The notes under the pieces: generated by a model
What the model saw: the letters and a program-made list of their open reading frames with translations, nothing else
Told to the model about the DNA's origin: nothing
The model's database searches: none
DNA from: Shinisaurus crocodilurus
Lineage: Eukaryota; Chordata; Lepidosauria; Squamata; Shinisauridae
Length of the DNA stretch: 64,000 bases
Assembly: GCA_021292165.1 (NCBI GenBank)
Contig: CM037876.1
Coordinates: 107,656,324 to 107,720,323 of the forward strand
Direction of reading: 5' to 3'
Made by a program: the position numbers and the translations under genes
Shown: piece after piece, positions 39,301 to 45,465 of the stretch
How positions within the stretch are numbered: the first letter of the stretch is position 1
Layout: each line of letters opens with the position of its first letter

Positions 39301-41858
39301 GATGAAGAATGGGAGGAGGAGTTGGAGGAATTCTGAACACTAGCTCCCCTCACTGACCCTGCGGACGAAGGGAGGACAAAAATGTTAGCTTTCTGTGGTG
39401 TCTTGGCCTGCGTGTGCCAAGGCCAAGACACAAAACACTATGGCCACATAAACAGTGTTCTAATTAACAAAGGAGACAACTTTAAAGTACTTTCCCCCCT
39501 CCTTCTATTCATTCTGCTCACTTCATCGTTGCAAGAAACTGAAATCCTCTCAAGCTGAACTTTTAATTGCTGGGCGAGTTGCAATTCCCAGAGCTGAATA
39601 ATTTGTTTAAATCTGTTTCAACTGACTATAAAATGACTACCAGCAGCAATCATTAGGCTGTAGAACTAACTGAACTATTTGCCAAATGAATCCTCATCTG
39701 AATAATGGATTGAACTGTTAAACTAACCTGCACATGATTCGCTGACTAATCTAATAACGAAAGATTTATGTTCCTGACCTTTGGCAAGGGCAGGCAAGGG
39801 TTCTGGGTAAGTCTGGGTATGAGGGCAATCGCCACACTGCCATGCTTTAGATTAGTGGGGCTTCCATTCTCATGGGGAAAGGGTTTTCTATTCATCAGGG
39901 CTGTTCTGCTCAAGAGGCCGATGCACTGCTGCCCTCTGGTGGCAGAATAATGACAGTGTTAATTAATAAAGGGAGTTCGGCTTCGGCCCCTTTTTAGAGG
40001 GAGCCTTTTTCAGTGCTAAGCAGGAAAAGGCTGCTCACCAGAGGTAAGAGCTTTCCCCTCTGTGGCAAAGGAGGTGGGCCACGGCCAGGGGAAGATGCTC
40101 CGGGCCAGATGGGAACTCCCACAGACCTGAGATTCCCCATCCAGCGGGCCTGACTGGAGGTTCCCCATCCCTGGGTTAGGAAAACCCAAACATGTGTTAA
40201 CACTATGATTTAGTGCACATTTTATGAGAAGAGGAAGGGAATCAGATGTCAAATCTAGTAGTCTTCTTTCTTGGCACAGCTACAGTCCACTCATAGAAAA
40301 ACTGAATTTCTTAGCCATCTTCACTCTCAGTGGTATGGGAATCTAGACATTTCTCCAGACAATTTCACTGAACTTGATGAAGAGCCTGATGAACCACTAC
40401 TCGCTTAGGTAAGAAAAGTACCGGACATCCAAATTCATTCATTCTTTTATATTCCACTTTTCCACAAAATTCTGCCTAAAGCTGCTCACAATGTATCAAA
40501 TGAACAGCAATTAATATAATAATGCAAAAACTGGATGAAAACTACAAATACCCATAATTCCAAAATCTGTATTAGTTTTGCTTTTGCCAACATGGCTACC
40601 TTTCCTTCTTGTGTTAAAAATAACCTTAGTATCAATAAGGTTATCGATAACCTTAGTATCAACAAATAACCTTAGTATCCCGCTGCCTTACAATGCAAAG
40701 GTTCATGCATGCAATCACTTTGTCAAGGCAAAGCTATCAGACTGGCGGACTTGGATAGCCTTGGGGACTGAGAAGTGGGGAATAAATGTTTCGTATAAAT
40801 ACAAATAAAATGGCTTCCCAGCAGCATTAACACCACAACAACCAGGGCAGAGGAGAGACTGGGGGCGGGGTGCACAATTCCTGCTCTCAACACATTGCAC
40901 CCTCTCCCCCAAATTGGTTGGATAACATAAAACAGAAGCATGAACAGCTGATACCATATTTACTTCTCAGGTTCTATTATGTCTTATACTGTATCAAAGG
41001 AGGGGAAAACAGGAAGAAACTTGCAGCAGGTGATTACTCCATAGCGGATCTAGAACTCATGACCTGAAGGATGTCCGGTGGGGATTCATCCTGTGTACAG
41101 GCTGTGTACACGGGATTGTCCAAATAAGAGAACTGTAGTGAGATCACACACAACTCTTCATACCATTTGGTCAGAGTGGGTCAGGTGCTGCTGCCTTCCA
41201 GATCTGGTTTGTTCCCTGGTCTGATTGCTGACTACAGACTGCCTTTGCCTGGCTCCCTCTTAGCTCAACAGGTGTTTGGTTTCACAAAACTAACTATAGC
41301 TTAAATCCAAAGAAGACAGAGTGCTACCATTAGCTTCAAAAAGTTTGACCAGGCCTTGAATTGGCACTGACAATCAGTTTAGGCCAGGGCTCTCCAACCT
41401 TGGGTCCCCAGATGTTGCTGGTCTACAGCTCCCAGCATACCCAGCCAGCATGGCTAATGGCAAGGGATTCTGGGAGCTGTAATCCAGCAACATCTGGGGA
41501 CCCAAGGTTGGAGAGCCCTGGTTTAGGCAATACTAAAGAAATGGTAGTTTAATCACTTCCCATAGACAGGTAATTAGACGATATAAGGGAATGGTTTACA
41601 ATTGCTGGCTTGTGATATCAGTTTCACATGTTCAAACTGTGAGGGGTTTTTTGGTGTTTTTTTTTTTGCTTCCACCGTCACTCAGGCAATCTGGAGCCTA
41701 AGGGTCATTTATTCACTTCTCCAAATGTATCAAAAAGCAAAAATAATGGGCTGGTGGAAAATATTAGTGCTGTTGGTGCTCCCTGTCAATCCTCCACACC
41801 TGAGAGCACTGAAGACTGGTAATGTAGACTATATGTAGACTGGTAATCCTAAATATGT

Positions 41859-41903
<45 letters not shown>

Positions 41904-44900
41904 AAAAAAAAGAGGAAAATTAGGTGAGAACACTCGGGCTGTGTATATGGGATTGAGTGTTCTCAAAAGGAGGGAGTTGTTGGAGACCATGTGAATTTGT
42001 ACCCCTGTTCTAATGTTTAACTAGGCCTGATTAGAGAATCTTGCATTCTTGTTTTCTACTTTCTGTAAAATTGTTTCTTGCTTTCTTGCTGTTCTGTGAA
42101 ACTGCTTGTTAAAGTTGCAAAGAAATGTGGATTGAAATGAAGAGAGAGAAAACTTTGTAAAGGTGCAGGCAGCTTTGTTTATGGCTGTAGTAGATGGGAG
42201 GGGGAAGAGGCCGGAGAATTGGCAAAGTGTGTACAAAGGGCACACACTGATAAGAGAATTGCAAAAGGAATCTGAGAGAAGGGGGGGTGCTAGCATCAGA
42301 CTGATGCGTGTACTTTCCAAAGAACAGGACAAGATAGAATTGTACTGATAGACAAGGAACAGGAGGAAATGTATGTACCAGGAAGGCCAGAGGAAGTCAG
42401 TGAAGGCGTGTGAAAGAGGTCATGATAAGAATGTTTTTCTACGCAACTGTATGTAAAATGACTGTATGTAATGCAAACCTGTATCTGATTCCATGCTGTA
42501 TAAAAGATCCAGGAAGAACTTGAAACGGGGCTCTTGATTTGAGTCCCAGACTCCTAGAGCCTACTTGAGGCCTCAAATAAAGTTGGTTTCGCTTCTCCAC
42601 TCCCCCGTGTGTTATTGGGCAGGGCATACACACTGAGGTCCGAATCACTTTGCTGGAGAGGCACTATTTAGTGCCAGCAACAAAACAATGAAGTTTTAAC
42701 AATTATCTCATGAAAAGGTGCCAAGCCAATAAAGTCTCTTGATCAGGGGTGCACCTAGCGTGGTTAAGATGCCACATATAGAACATTCTCCAACTTTCTC
42801 AAAAATAAACTGAAATACTTCATTAACGGGCTTAAGTATAGCTATACTGAGGCTGATACCTATATTGCACATACCTGGGAATTTAGCAAATATTTGGCAC
42901 CAAGAGACCAATCATACATCCCCAGGCAAGTAATCAGCACCACGACTTTTAATGGTTTCTCCATCATCTCTTCTAGCCTTAGAAAATCATATTCAAAGAG
43001 TCTCCTACAGCGAAGGAAAGTTAGCTCACGATATTTCTCAAGGGATAATTCTTGTCCAGCGAGACGAGCAAACAGAGGATCATTTTCAAGAGTTGAGAAT
43101 ATTCTGTCCTTTATGGAAGAAAAATATCAGAATGCTTGAACAAGTCAGATCTGAACTTCCCAATGAACTGAAGTATCCTTACTATTTTGTATATTAACAT
43201 AAGTTCAGTTCACTTTCTCCACAATTATATATTTGGAGTAATTTCCCTATGCCACAAGCAGCTTACAAGAATAAAACATTTGAAATGCAGTTACAACTTA
43301 CAAATAAATATGAACAAAATTACATAAAATACCATTTAAGACTGCAAAAATCAGATGGCATTATTAATTTTAAAAATCACATCCAAATTTTGCTTCAGTG
43401 ATTAAAATCTCTTCAGTATTTTCTTTAAAAAAAAATCTGAACCTGAAGAGCACCCACTTTGTGCCCAGCTAATCTTAGTTGGGTAAATAAGAGAACACAG
43501 AACAAGGTCACATCCCCAGATCTTGAAGATGGAAGGTGAACGTATGGCAGAAGGCTCTTCCTTAAGTAAAAAGAGGGTGGGCAACACCATAGCGAAAAAA
43601 AACAAGAGAAGTTGCAAGGTACTCAAACATCCAGTGTAAATTATCTAATGCATTTTAACAGAACATCTTCAGTGGCACTGTAAACTAATAATATACACAT
43701 TAGGATCAAAAAAGCTTGTGAAGGTGCTTACAAATTCACTCATGTATCAAAAACCATGGTAATCACAGACCAAGACAACTAAACACATTCGAAAGTCCTA
43801 CATATTGTGCTTGCTTACAGCTTAGGCTTTTTGTGCCCCCATTTTCTCCTGGTCTTTCAGCCCAAAGAGAAAGCCAAGAGTAAACTTTCAGAGAGGAAGC
43901 CATGGAAAAACAACACAAAACCTTGTGGTGCCATAGACTAACAAATGTATTATCATATAAGCTTTTTGTAGACTAGGGTCCATCTCATCAAATGAATCAT
44001 GCATCTGATCAAGTAGATTTGACTCCACAAAAGCTTTTGCCATAATTTGTTAGTCTATAAGGTGCCACAAGATTCTTTGTTCTTAATTAGTATGTTTGTA
44101 TAGGATTGGCCTTTGCAAGAGGTTGGCTCCATTTAAAGTAAATTAAAACTTTCTAATTTACAAGATGAGCAGAGCAAGTCTGACGTTCTGATAATGCCTT
44201 ACTAGTTTGTTAGTTTTACTTTTTGGTTAAATGCAAAACTTACTCACCTCCTCCTCTCTCTTGCTGACTTGTGGGTTATCTCATGATGATGCAGAGGACG
44301 CTCCCAATCCCAGTTCTCTGTCCCTCTGTACATCCTTCATCTATTAATGTGGTTTCCCTCATATACAGTATATACTAATACACTACTAATTCTCTCCAAC
44401 CCAAATGAAAGCATACAGGGAGAATAGTCAATCACTGTGCAGCTAGATGGCCACTAACCCCATGGTGTCCTATGCCTCAGTGTTTACTCACTTGTAGAAG
44501 TACTGAAAGACCATGGGGAAACAAGGGTGCATGGAGAATAAGATTAAGTAAGTACTAGCAGGCAATGGGAGGGGACTGGGGAGGTGGGCTTGGATCCTGC
44601 TATTTAAGCTGTCACACTTTGCATTCAGCCTGGTGCCCTCCAAGCCACCTTGCCAAACATTTCAAGTGGGCATAGCTGGAGCTGATTGGATATAGCTTTC
44701 CTTTGACCCAAATTAGATGAGGGATGGGGGGAGGGATGCTGCTTACTGTTCAGATATGGTGATCTGATAGCTAAGTTATACGTAGTACAGTTCATGTTCT
44801 TAAAAAGTAGCAAAATTGCTTTGGTCTGGTAAGAAAGTATTGTGTATATTTCAATTTCCATCAATTTTATTTGTGTGTGTTTTTTCAGGGGGGGGGGGAA

Positions 44901-45465
44901 ACACCTCTCAATCAAAGAGAAACCTTTTTCCTACATTGCTTCAACTTTTCTGGAAATGTTCTATCTGTAGCCCAGTCTTGGATTGAAAACCTCGTAACCA
45001 GAAACTTCACATGCATTCCTATTACAACATGAAGTAGTTTATTAACTACTGTCCCTAGGTGCTGGTCAACAAAGTCAACATGTGGTCCATCCATCAAATG
45101 TTGTACACCCCAATCTAGGAGAAACATGACTCTCTTGATACAAGAGATCATGTAAATCCCTTGGAACAACCATAATTTCCTAGTACATTGCAGGCAAGTG
45201 TGGGCTATTGGATGTTTTAAGTGTGTTTACAATATTTTTCATTTATGTTGTAAGGTTTCTTTAACAAATATTATATTAAAACTTACCTTAAAATGGATGA
45301 GATCTTCCTCTTCTATGAATAGTGCCATCTCCTTCCAACTGAAGGATGCTTTCTTCCGGTAGGCACAGAGTGGTCCATCAGGTAGGTCTGGGAGCAGCAA
45401 AGTGTTCCGAGAGCTGGCCTTTTCCAGATCATTCATAGAGTCCATCTTAACATAAAATGCTTGTT
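5460..45465 (-). CDS. ACOX3: ACOX3, peroxisomal acyl-coenzyme A oxidase 3 (whole gene span, 17 coding exons)
   Basis: Flavoenzyme that oxidises CoA esters of branched-chain acids in peroxisomes to trans-2-enoyl-CoA, passing electrons to oxygen to give H2O2. Seventeen minus-strand exons, each bounded by AG and GT, translate in the order of vertebrate ACOX3, with about 705 codons against 700 in human. The N terminus carries the ACOX3-typical [18 protein letters not shown]. The FAD/acyl-CoA core includes [13 protein letters not shown] and FWVGNMG. The [12 protein letters not shown] and CTYEGDNN blocks follow, the latter carrying the Glu that is the expected catalytic base. The protein ends in SRM, which fits the PTS1 consensus. 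Exon 37522-37612 has 91 nt where 90 are expected and shifts the frame. Exons are listed separately. The non-coding first exon was not found but should lie in the GC-rich block near 51 kb. Identity is very secure. Confidence 0.97.
6072..6164. mobile_element. hAT-like fold-back MITE, copy 1 (one arm)
   Basis: Starts CAGTGTTCTCCAACCTTGGG and ends GAGAACACTG, with only one full long arm. It belongs to the same family as the copies at 8.07, 19.16, 20.39, 23.09, 31.1, 33.5, 36.9, 41.4 and 50.2 kb. Confidence 0.75.
6501..6587 (-). CDS. ACOX3: ACOX3 coding exon 16
   Basis: Eighty-seven nucleotides, 29 codons in phase 0. It contains [20 protein letters not shown], a stretch near-identical to the C-terminal oxidase domain of other ACOX3 proteins. 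The acceptor follows a T-rich tract ending GAGTAG, and the donor is GTAAAA. Confidence 0.95.
6940..7740 (-). mobile_element. LINE-derived fragment, family uncertain
   Basis: The minus strand reads, with breaks, through HSIFLNAAS and then (other frame) [23 protein letters not shown] and [10 protein letters not shown]. This pattern resembles the C-terminal region of non-LTR retrotransposon polymerases. Frameshifts and stops show it is dead. The family was not recognised, and assignment as a LINE is inference. Confidence 0.35.
8074..8181. mobile_element. hAT-like fold-back MITE, copy 2
   Basis: Two inverted arms with ends CAGTGTTCTCCAACC and GGTTGGAGAACACTG. They are flanked by GCCGAAAG (8066-8073) and GCCTAAAG (8182-8189), an 8-bp target duplication with one mismatch. 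Confidence 0.85.
8598..8743. mobile_element. Short hAT-type MITE (146 bp)
   Basis: Terminal inverted repeats CAGTGCTTTTTTTCTGG and CCAGAAAAAAAGCCCTG are flanked by perfect 8-bp duplications CCTAGTTA at 8590-8597 and 8744-8751. It has no coding capacity. It ends about 35 bp before the CR1 insertion. Confidence 0.85.
8782..9114 (+). CDS. CR1 ORF1, C-terminal esterase-like part (5' truncated)
   Basis: The 110-residue open frame starts inside a CR1 ORF1. GTNDT at the start and DGLHLTRTG near residue 95 match the GxND and DxxH blocks of SGNH hydrolases, the esterase-like domain known in CR1 ORF1 proteins. The first methionine is only the first ATG after the truncation point, so this is not a true start. 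The stop at 9112-9114 is followed by 38 bases and then the ORF2 ATG. The serine-bearing N-terminal block is missing, so the fragment cannot be an active esterase. Confidence 0.85.
   Translation: MGTNDTAKRSYKEITADFEELGRELKNFGAQIVFSSILPVLGRGIERERKILRVNDWLRRWSRREGFGFWDHGLHFLEDGLLAKDGLHLTRTGKNVFGHSMRNLIRRALN
9153..12023 (+). CDS. CR1 ORF2: endonuclease and reverse transcriptase, 956 residues, uninterrupted
   Basis: The ORF2 protein nicks the target and copies the LINE RNA by target-primed reverse transcription. An APE-type endonuclease occupies roughly residues 35-260, with CLYTNARSM near 40, TETWW near 68, [10 protein letters not shown] near 174 and SDHVILEF near 242. The RT core holds [28 protein letters not shown] near 604, [12 protein letters not shown] near 659 and the catalytic FADDTKL near 690. 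The C terminus has the conserved [13 protein letters not shown] region. The length agrees with full CR1 ORF2 proteins and there are no stops or frameshifts. Because the element lacks most of ORF1 and its 5' UTR promoter, it is probably not transcribed by itself. Confidence 0.96.
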   Translation: MEEGLYATMERTAPAVPIDSLPQNVGGKSDYKAHNLQCLYTNARSMGNKQDELELLIHEGKYDLIGITETWWDDSHDWNTAIEGYNLFKRNRSNRKGGGVALYVKNTYLCTEIQEEELGSPIESIWVKIKGAKNKANMAVGVYYRPPNQGEDEDGTFEKQIAIVSRRHDVVVMGDFNFPDICWETYSAKHGPSKKFLSCAADNFLLQKVEEGTRGSAILDLILTNRDELVDKVAVSGTLGESDHVILEFLILTEAKAECSQTRTLDFRKANFNKLRTMISKIPWQVTLTRKGAQEGWEFLKKEILKAQLQTIPTRRKGRGQQKKPMWLHNKLKDDLKTKKDTYRKWKEGQATGEEYRQVAQNCRNSVRKAKAENELRLARNAKSNKKAFFRYMHSKRQKKELVVQLRNEDGKLITEDKEKAEVFNSYFGSVFSQKRVYDPPGKPEVQTEGAELQLEIDRQMVKEHLITLNEFKSPGPDELHPRVIKELAEELSEPLSIIFEKSWRTGEVPDDWRRANVVPIFKKGKKEEPGNYRPVSLTSIPGKIFEQIIKKSVCKHLENNAVITRSQHGFVKNKSCQTNLISFFDRVTSLVDCGNAVDIIYLDFSKAFDKVPHDILISKLAKSGLDGTTIRWIHNWLKNRTQRVLINGSFSNWGEVTSGVPQGSVLGPVLFNIFINDLDQEVQGMLIKFADDTKLGGTANTLEDRNKIQSDLDRLERWAENNRMKFNRDKCQVLHLGRGNQMQSYRMGDTWLNNTTSEKDLGIVVDHKLNMSQQCDVAAKKANAILGCINRSIASKSREVIIPLYSALVRPHLEYCVQFWAPHFKKDIDKLERVQRRATRMIKGLETRPYEERLKELGMFSLQKRRLRGDMIALFQYLKGCHTEEGKDLFSVIPVCRTRNNGLKLQEPRFHLNIRKNFLTVRAIRQWNQLPREVVGSPTLEAFKVQLDRHLSEML
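12224..12291 (-). CDS. ACOX3: ACOX3 coding exon 15
   Basis: A 68-nt exon that joins a split glycine codon from exon 14 and reads [12 protein letters not shown] then DAILELCLK. It corresponds to the short exon between the two conserved C-terminal blocks in other ACOX3 genes. Acceptor GTATTTCAG, donor GTATGC. It fits both neighbouring phases exactly. Confidence 0.9.
12546..12755 (+). mobile_element. L2-like LINE fragment, C-terminal end of ORF2
   Basis: The plus frame contains [19 protein letters not shown] then FIKQVKAL. This is the pattern found at the C terminus of L2/CR1-group polymerases (aromatic-x-LWNxLPxE, then FKxxLK). It is only about 200 bp and not functional. Confidence 0.5.
12913..13187 (+). 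mobile_element. 5S-rRNA-derived SINE with CR1-like tail, copy A, plus 5' block shared with copy B
   Basis: From about 13019 the sequence carries the 5S rRNA internal promoter: AAGCTAAGCAGGGTCAGG (A-box region), CCTGGTTATTACTTGG and GGATGGGAGACC (C-box region). A tail follows that matches the 3' end of the CR1 at 12.02-12.11 kb (GTTGGACTCGAT, CCTTGTAGGC, CCTTCCAACTCT) and ends in TATGA repeats. About 106 bp before the 5S head (from 12913) is also present before copy B at 21.4 kb. Confidence 0.88.
13188..14817. other. ACOX3 intron sequence, nothing recognised
   Basis: Intron between coding exons 14 and 15. Short open frames on both strands lack known motifs and have no splice-site support. Two short TATTTAAACA-containing direct repeats occur near 14607-14660. 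Confidence 0.4.
14818..14992 (-). CDS. ACOX3: ACOX3 coding exon 14
   Basis: 175 nt, starting in phase 0 and ending on the first base of a glycine codon. It reads [19 protein letters not shown] and later [17 protein letters not shown], the C-terminal helical domain of acyl-CoA oxidases. The acceptor follows a T-rich tract ending TTTTTCAAG, and the donor is GTGAGA. Confidence 0.96.
15193..15665 (-). mobile_element. L2-like LINE 3' region fragment
   Basis: Words such as GGCAGCCCCATGTACAACGC and AAGGTAAGGACCAGCACCTT match, in the same orientation, the 3' part of the LINE at the left edge of the window and the fragment near 19.6 kb. It is non-coding and 5' truncated. Confidence 0.5.
17120..17235 (-). 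CDS. ACOX3: ACOX3 coding exon 13
   Basis: 116 nt. It completes a split codon and reads [17 protein letters not shown] then FEARNNSQ. This helical stretch is highly conserved in ACOX3. Acceptor TTTCCCCAG, donor GTAAAC. Confidence 0.96.
17865..18197. mobile_element. hAT-type MITE with CAGGGTTGCAA ends
   Basis: Starts CAGGGTTGCAA, ends TTGCAACCCTG, and is flanked by perfect 8-bp duplications TTACCAAC at 17857-17864 and 18198-18205. An extra internal copy of the right end stops at about 17974, so the element has an internal duplication. A long G tract lies near 18107-18119. Confidence 0.85.
19161..19294. mobile_element. hAT-like fold-back MITE, copy 3 (long hairpin)
   Basis: Two arms of about 62 bp are near-perfect reverse complements meeting at a GGCTGGGGC/GCCCCAGCC centre. 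CTAGTCCA occurs on both sides (near 19153-19160 and 19297-19304), with two extra bases on the right. Confidence 0.85.
19590..19885 (-). mobile_element. L2-like LINE 3' region fragment
   Basis: Non-coding LINE 3' sequence in the same orientation as the fragments at 1-118 and 15.2 kb, with shared words around CTGATATTAAAGTGTGGGC and AAGGTCAAAACCAGCAC. No ORF is present. Confidence 0.45.
20386..20513. mobile_element. hAT-like fold-back MITE, copy 4
   Basis: A hairpin of the same family with perfect 8-bp target duplications CTCTAAAT at 20378-20385 and 20514-20521. It lies 47 bp below the donor of ACOX3 coding exon 12. Confidence 0.92.
20561..20674 (-). CDS. ACOX3: ACOX3 coding exon 12
   Basis: 114 nt. 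It completes a split Asp codon and reads [14 protein letters not shown] then [16 protein letters not shown], aligning with the SVDFL...FEVSSVADCLDSA region of human ACOX3. Acceptor GGCATTTCAG, donor GTAACT. Confidence 0.95.
21417..21685 (+). mobile_element. 5S-rRNA-derived SINE with CR1-like tail, copy B, with shared 5' block
   Basis: It repeats 12913-13187 almost base for base, including about 106 bp before the 5S head (from 21523), the A-box-like AAGCTAAGCAAGGTCAGG, the C-box-like GGATGGGAGACC and the CR1-like tail. A broken 5S head also lies just upstream at about 21389-21413, so the unit may have landed in or beside an older copy. Confidence 0.85.
21833..21866 (-). mobile_element. CR1 3' end remnant
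   Basis: AATCATAGAAAAGTAGAGTT and the following GGAAGG are the reverse complement of the CR1 3' terminus seen at 12.09 kb. Only about 30 bp remain. Confidence 0.55.
21946..22068 (-). CDS. ACOX3: ACOX3 coding exon 11 (carries the catalytic Glu region)
   Basis: 123 nt. It completes a split Met codon, then reads [20 protein letters not shown] and [10 protein letters not shown]. By family knowledge the Glu of the YEG motif is the base that abstracts the alpha proton of acyl-CoA, and it is intact. Donor GTTAGT; the acceptor AATAAG is preceded by a T-run. Confidence 0.96.
22419..22539 (-). CDS. ACOX3: ACOX3 coding exon 10
   Basis: 121 nt. It reads [20 protein letters not shown] then [14 protein letters not shown] and a split Met codon. 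The CGGHGY motif is the classic acyl-CoA oxidase/dehydrogenase signature near the flavin. Acceptor TTTTCTGCTAG, donor GTAAGT. Confidence 0.96.
23090..23217. mobile_element. hAT-like fold-back MITE, copy 5
   Basis: A near-perfect hairpin from CAGTGTTCTCC to GGAGAACACTG with perfect 8-bp duplications CTGTAGAG at 23082-23089 and 23218-23225. Confidence 0.92.
24514..24608 (+). mobile_element. 5S-SINE, 5'-truncated copy D
   Basis: It begins inside the 5S C-box region (GGATGGGAGACC) and keeps the entire CR1-like tail, including GCAGGGGGTTGGACTCGATG. The 5' truncation is typical of LINE-mobilised copies. Confidence 0.75.
24668..24805. mobile_element. Fold-back repeat with TTGTGGCACCTTAAA ends
   Basis: Left arm CTTGTGGCACCTTAAAAAC and right arm GTTTAAAGTGCCACAAG form an inverted pair. 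Diverged relatives of the same arms occur at about 16219-16270 and 43915-44080. No ORF is present and the superfamily is not assigned. Confidence 0.5.
24992..25072. repeat. 27-bp minisatellite, three units
   Basis: Three near-identical units starting TTCAGTAGAAATGATCCC. As 27 is a multiple of three, the array is open in a frame that repeats SVEMIPNKI, but no gene surrounds it. Confidence 0.8.
25103..25256 (+). mobile_element. Retroposon tail fragment (SINE or LINE 3' end)
   Basis: The segment ending GGACTAGATGGACCCTTGG, TGATCCAGCATGGCTCTTC and TATGTTCC has the form of a common reptile SINE/LINE 3' tail. No promoter-like head is seen. Confidence 0.45.
26630..26797 (+). mobile_element. 5S-rRNA-derived SINE with CR1-like tail, copy C
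   Basis: A full head-to-tail copy without the extra 5' block of copies A and B: GGCTTACGCTGG, AAGCTAAGCAGGGTCAGG, GGATGGGAGACC, then the CR1-like tail and short TATGA repeats. This copy suggests the true 5' end of the SINE is near GGTGGCTTACG. Confidence 0.88.
27419..27804. mobile_element. Non-autonomous hAT element, CAGGGGTCCCCAACC ends (386 bp)
   Basis: Ends CAGGGGTCCCCAACC and GGGGACCCCTG are flanked by ACATAAGG (27411-27418) and ACATAAGC (27805-27812). A longer relative lies at 50394-50906. No transposase ORF is present. Confidence 0.85.
28187..28309 (-). CDS. ACOX3: ACOX3 coding exon 9
   Basis: 123 nt, 41 codons. It reads [20 protein letters not shown] and ends KDKSPQQ. The [10 protein letters not shown] start matches human ACOX3. 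Acceptor CATTCCAG, donor GTGAGA. Confidence 0.96.
28612..28752. repeat. Imperfect fold-back repeat
   Basis: CACAATCCTATGCATGTT on the left and AACATGCATAGGATTTT on the right are near-complementary, with a second inner pair around CCCAGCATTC. It is probably a MITE, but no target duplication could be fixed. Confidence 0.4.
29092..29274 (-). CDS. ACOX3: ACOX3 coding exon 8
   Basis: 183 nt, 61 codons. It reads [34 protein letters not shown] and [17 protein letters not shown]. The [11 protein letters not shown] motif is a hallmark of acyl-CoA oxidases. Acceptor ATTTCTCCAG, donor GTGAAA. Confidence 0.97.
29557..29653 (-). CDS. ACOX3: ACOX3 coding exon 7
   Basis: 97 nt. It completes a split Gly codon, then reads [20 protein letters not shown] and [10 protein letters not shown]. 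Acceptor AATTGGCAG, donor GTATGA. Confidence 0.96.
30549..30795. mobile_element. TA-duplicating palindromic MITE, copy 1 (247 bp)
   Basis: Ends CAGTCATGCCTTGGATTG and CAAGGTATTACTG, with TA on both sides (30547-30548 and 30796-30797). Inner sequences are also inverted (GTAATCCAAAACACTC with GCAATCC). Copies lie at 34349, 46249 and 55599. The TA duplication suggests a Tc1/mariner/pogo-type parent. Confidence 0.85.
31101..31167. mobile_element. hAT-like fold-back MITE, copy 6 (right arm only)
   Basis: One arm, GGCTGGGGCATGCTG through GGTTGGAGAACACTG. The left half is missing. Confidence 0.7.
33095..33183 (-). CDS. ACOX3: ACOX3 coding exon 6
   Basis: 89 nt. It reads [19 protein letters not shown] then [10 protein letters not shown] and a split Gly codon. 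Acceptor TTGTTACAG, donor GTAAGT. Confidence 0.96.
33498..33564. mobile_element. hAT-like fold-back MITE, copy 7 (internally deleted)
   Basis: Both termini are present but the left arm is shortened. Flanks are ATATAGGG (33490-33497) and ATATAGGA (33565-33572), an 8-bp duplication with one mismatch. Confidence 0.82.
34349..34597. mobile_element. TA-duplicating palindromic MITE, copy 2 (249 bp)
   Basis: Same family as 30549, in opposite orientation: CAGTAATACCTTGGATTG to CCAAGGCATGACTG with TA on both sides. Confidence 0.88.
34831..34974 (-). CDS. ACOX3: ACOX3 coding exon 5
   Basis: 144 nt, 48 codons. It reads [31 protein letters not shown] and [12 protein letters not shown]. The KFWVGNMG and HGLH motifs line the acyl-CoA and FAD sites in the family. 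Acceptor CTGTGTAG, donor GTGAGA. Confidence 0.97.
35280..36080. repeat. Cluster of GGGTTGTTTAG-type hairpin repeats
   Basis: Bases 35418-35508 form a long inverted repeat (AGGTTGTTTAGGGGCTAAAC against GTTTAGCCCCTACACAACCC). Related AACCCA/TGGGTT words recur at 35860-35960 and 36025-36065, and resemble sequences near 3.8, 32.0 and 48.9 kb. Probably a MITE family with several decayed members. Confidence 0.5.
36921..37054. mobile_element. hAT-like fold-back MITE, copy 8 (long hairpin)
   Basis: Full hairpin from CAGTGTTCTCC to GGAGAACACTG with a CAGCGTAGCTG centre. Flanking 8-mers are only partly alike, so this copy is older. Confidence 0.85.
37522..37612 (-). CDS. ACOX3: ACOX3 coding exon 4, with a one-base frameshift
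   Basis: 91 nt between a clear acceptor (TTTGCCTACAG) and donor (GTTAGT). The first part reads [17 protein letters not shown], the conserved flavin/substrate block. After the Lys codon the conserved continuation ([11 protein letters not shown]) is in another frame, and the original frame meets TAG. Human ACOX3 has exactly 30 codons here, so one extra base lies at about 37556-37562. It may be an assembly error, an allele or a real lesion. All other coding exons keep phase. Confidence 0.93.
38399..38473 (-). CDS. ACOX3: ACOX3 coding exon 3
   Basis: 75 nt, 25 codons: [19 protein letters not shown] then HNENME. It matches the SGSERHL region of human ACOX3 in position and phase. Acceptor ATATTTACAG, donor GTACTT. 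Confidence 0.92.
38796..39037. mobile_element. TA-duplicating MITE with CAGGCAGTCCC ends (242 bp)
   Basis: Ends CAGGCAGTCCCCAGGTTATG and CCCAGGGACTGCCTG, with TA on both sides. GTAAGTC and GACTTA words recur inside. The form is typical of pogo/Tigger-type MITEs; no ORF is present. Confidence 0.8.
41385..41520. mobile_element. hAT-like fold-back MITE, copy 9 (GCTCTCC subfamily)
   Basis: Ends CAGGGCTCTCCAACCTTGGG and GAGAGCCCTG, with perfect 8-bp duplications GTTTAGGC at 41377-41384 and 41521-41528. It shares several differences (GATGTTGCTGGTC) with copy 10 at 50238, so it is a distinct subfamily. Confidence 0.9.
41866..41914. repeat. Long A tract
   Basis: About 32 consecutive A bases followed by GGGAAAAAAAAG. 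It could be a decayed retroposon tail; no source sequence is recognised. Confidence 0.7.
41978..42682 (+). mobile_element. Probable solo LTR (about 705 bp)
   Basis: Begins TGTTGG and ends CCAGCAACA, a short inverted terminus. TATAAAAG occurs near 42499, AATAAAG near 42576, and a GT-rich stretch follows. Order and spacing fit U3-R-U5. There is no second LTR, primer site or gag-pol nearby, and no clear target duplication, so the call is moderate. Confidence 0.5.
42875..43108 (-). CDS. ACOX3: ACOX3 coding exon 2
   Basis: 234 nt, 78 codons. It reads [34 protein letters not shown] and [18 protein letters not shown]. The block aligns without gaps to the N-terminal helical domain of ACOX3. Donor GTATGT; the acceptor ATAAAG is preceded by a T-rich tract. 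Confidence 0.96.
43915..44085. repeat. Diverged copy of the TTGTGGCACC fold-back repeat
   Basis: CTTGTGGTGCCATAGACTAA on the left and TTAGTCTATAAGGTGCCACAAG (in part) on the right form an inverted pair, matching the element at 24668 in layout. Confidence 0.5.
45287..45465 (-). CDS. ACOX3: ACOX3 coding exon 1 (contains the start codon)
   Basis: ATG at 45443-45445, then 53 codons: [31 protein letters not shown] and [19 protein letters not shown]. Twenty bases of 5' UTR precede the ATG in this exon after the acceptor TTACTTCCAG, so at least one non-coding exon lies upstream. The start was chosen because it is the first ATG before the conserved LPDLPDGPL block; the ATG three codons later (MNDLE) is an alternative. 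Confidence 0.94.
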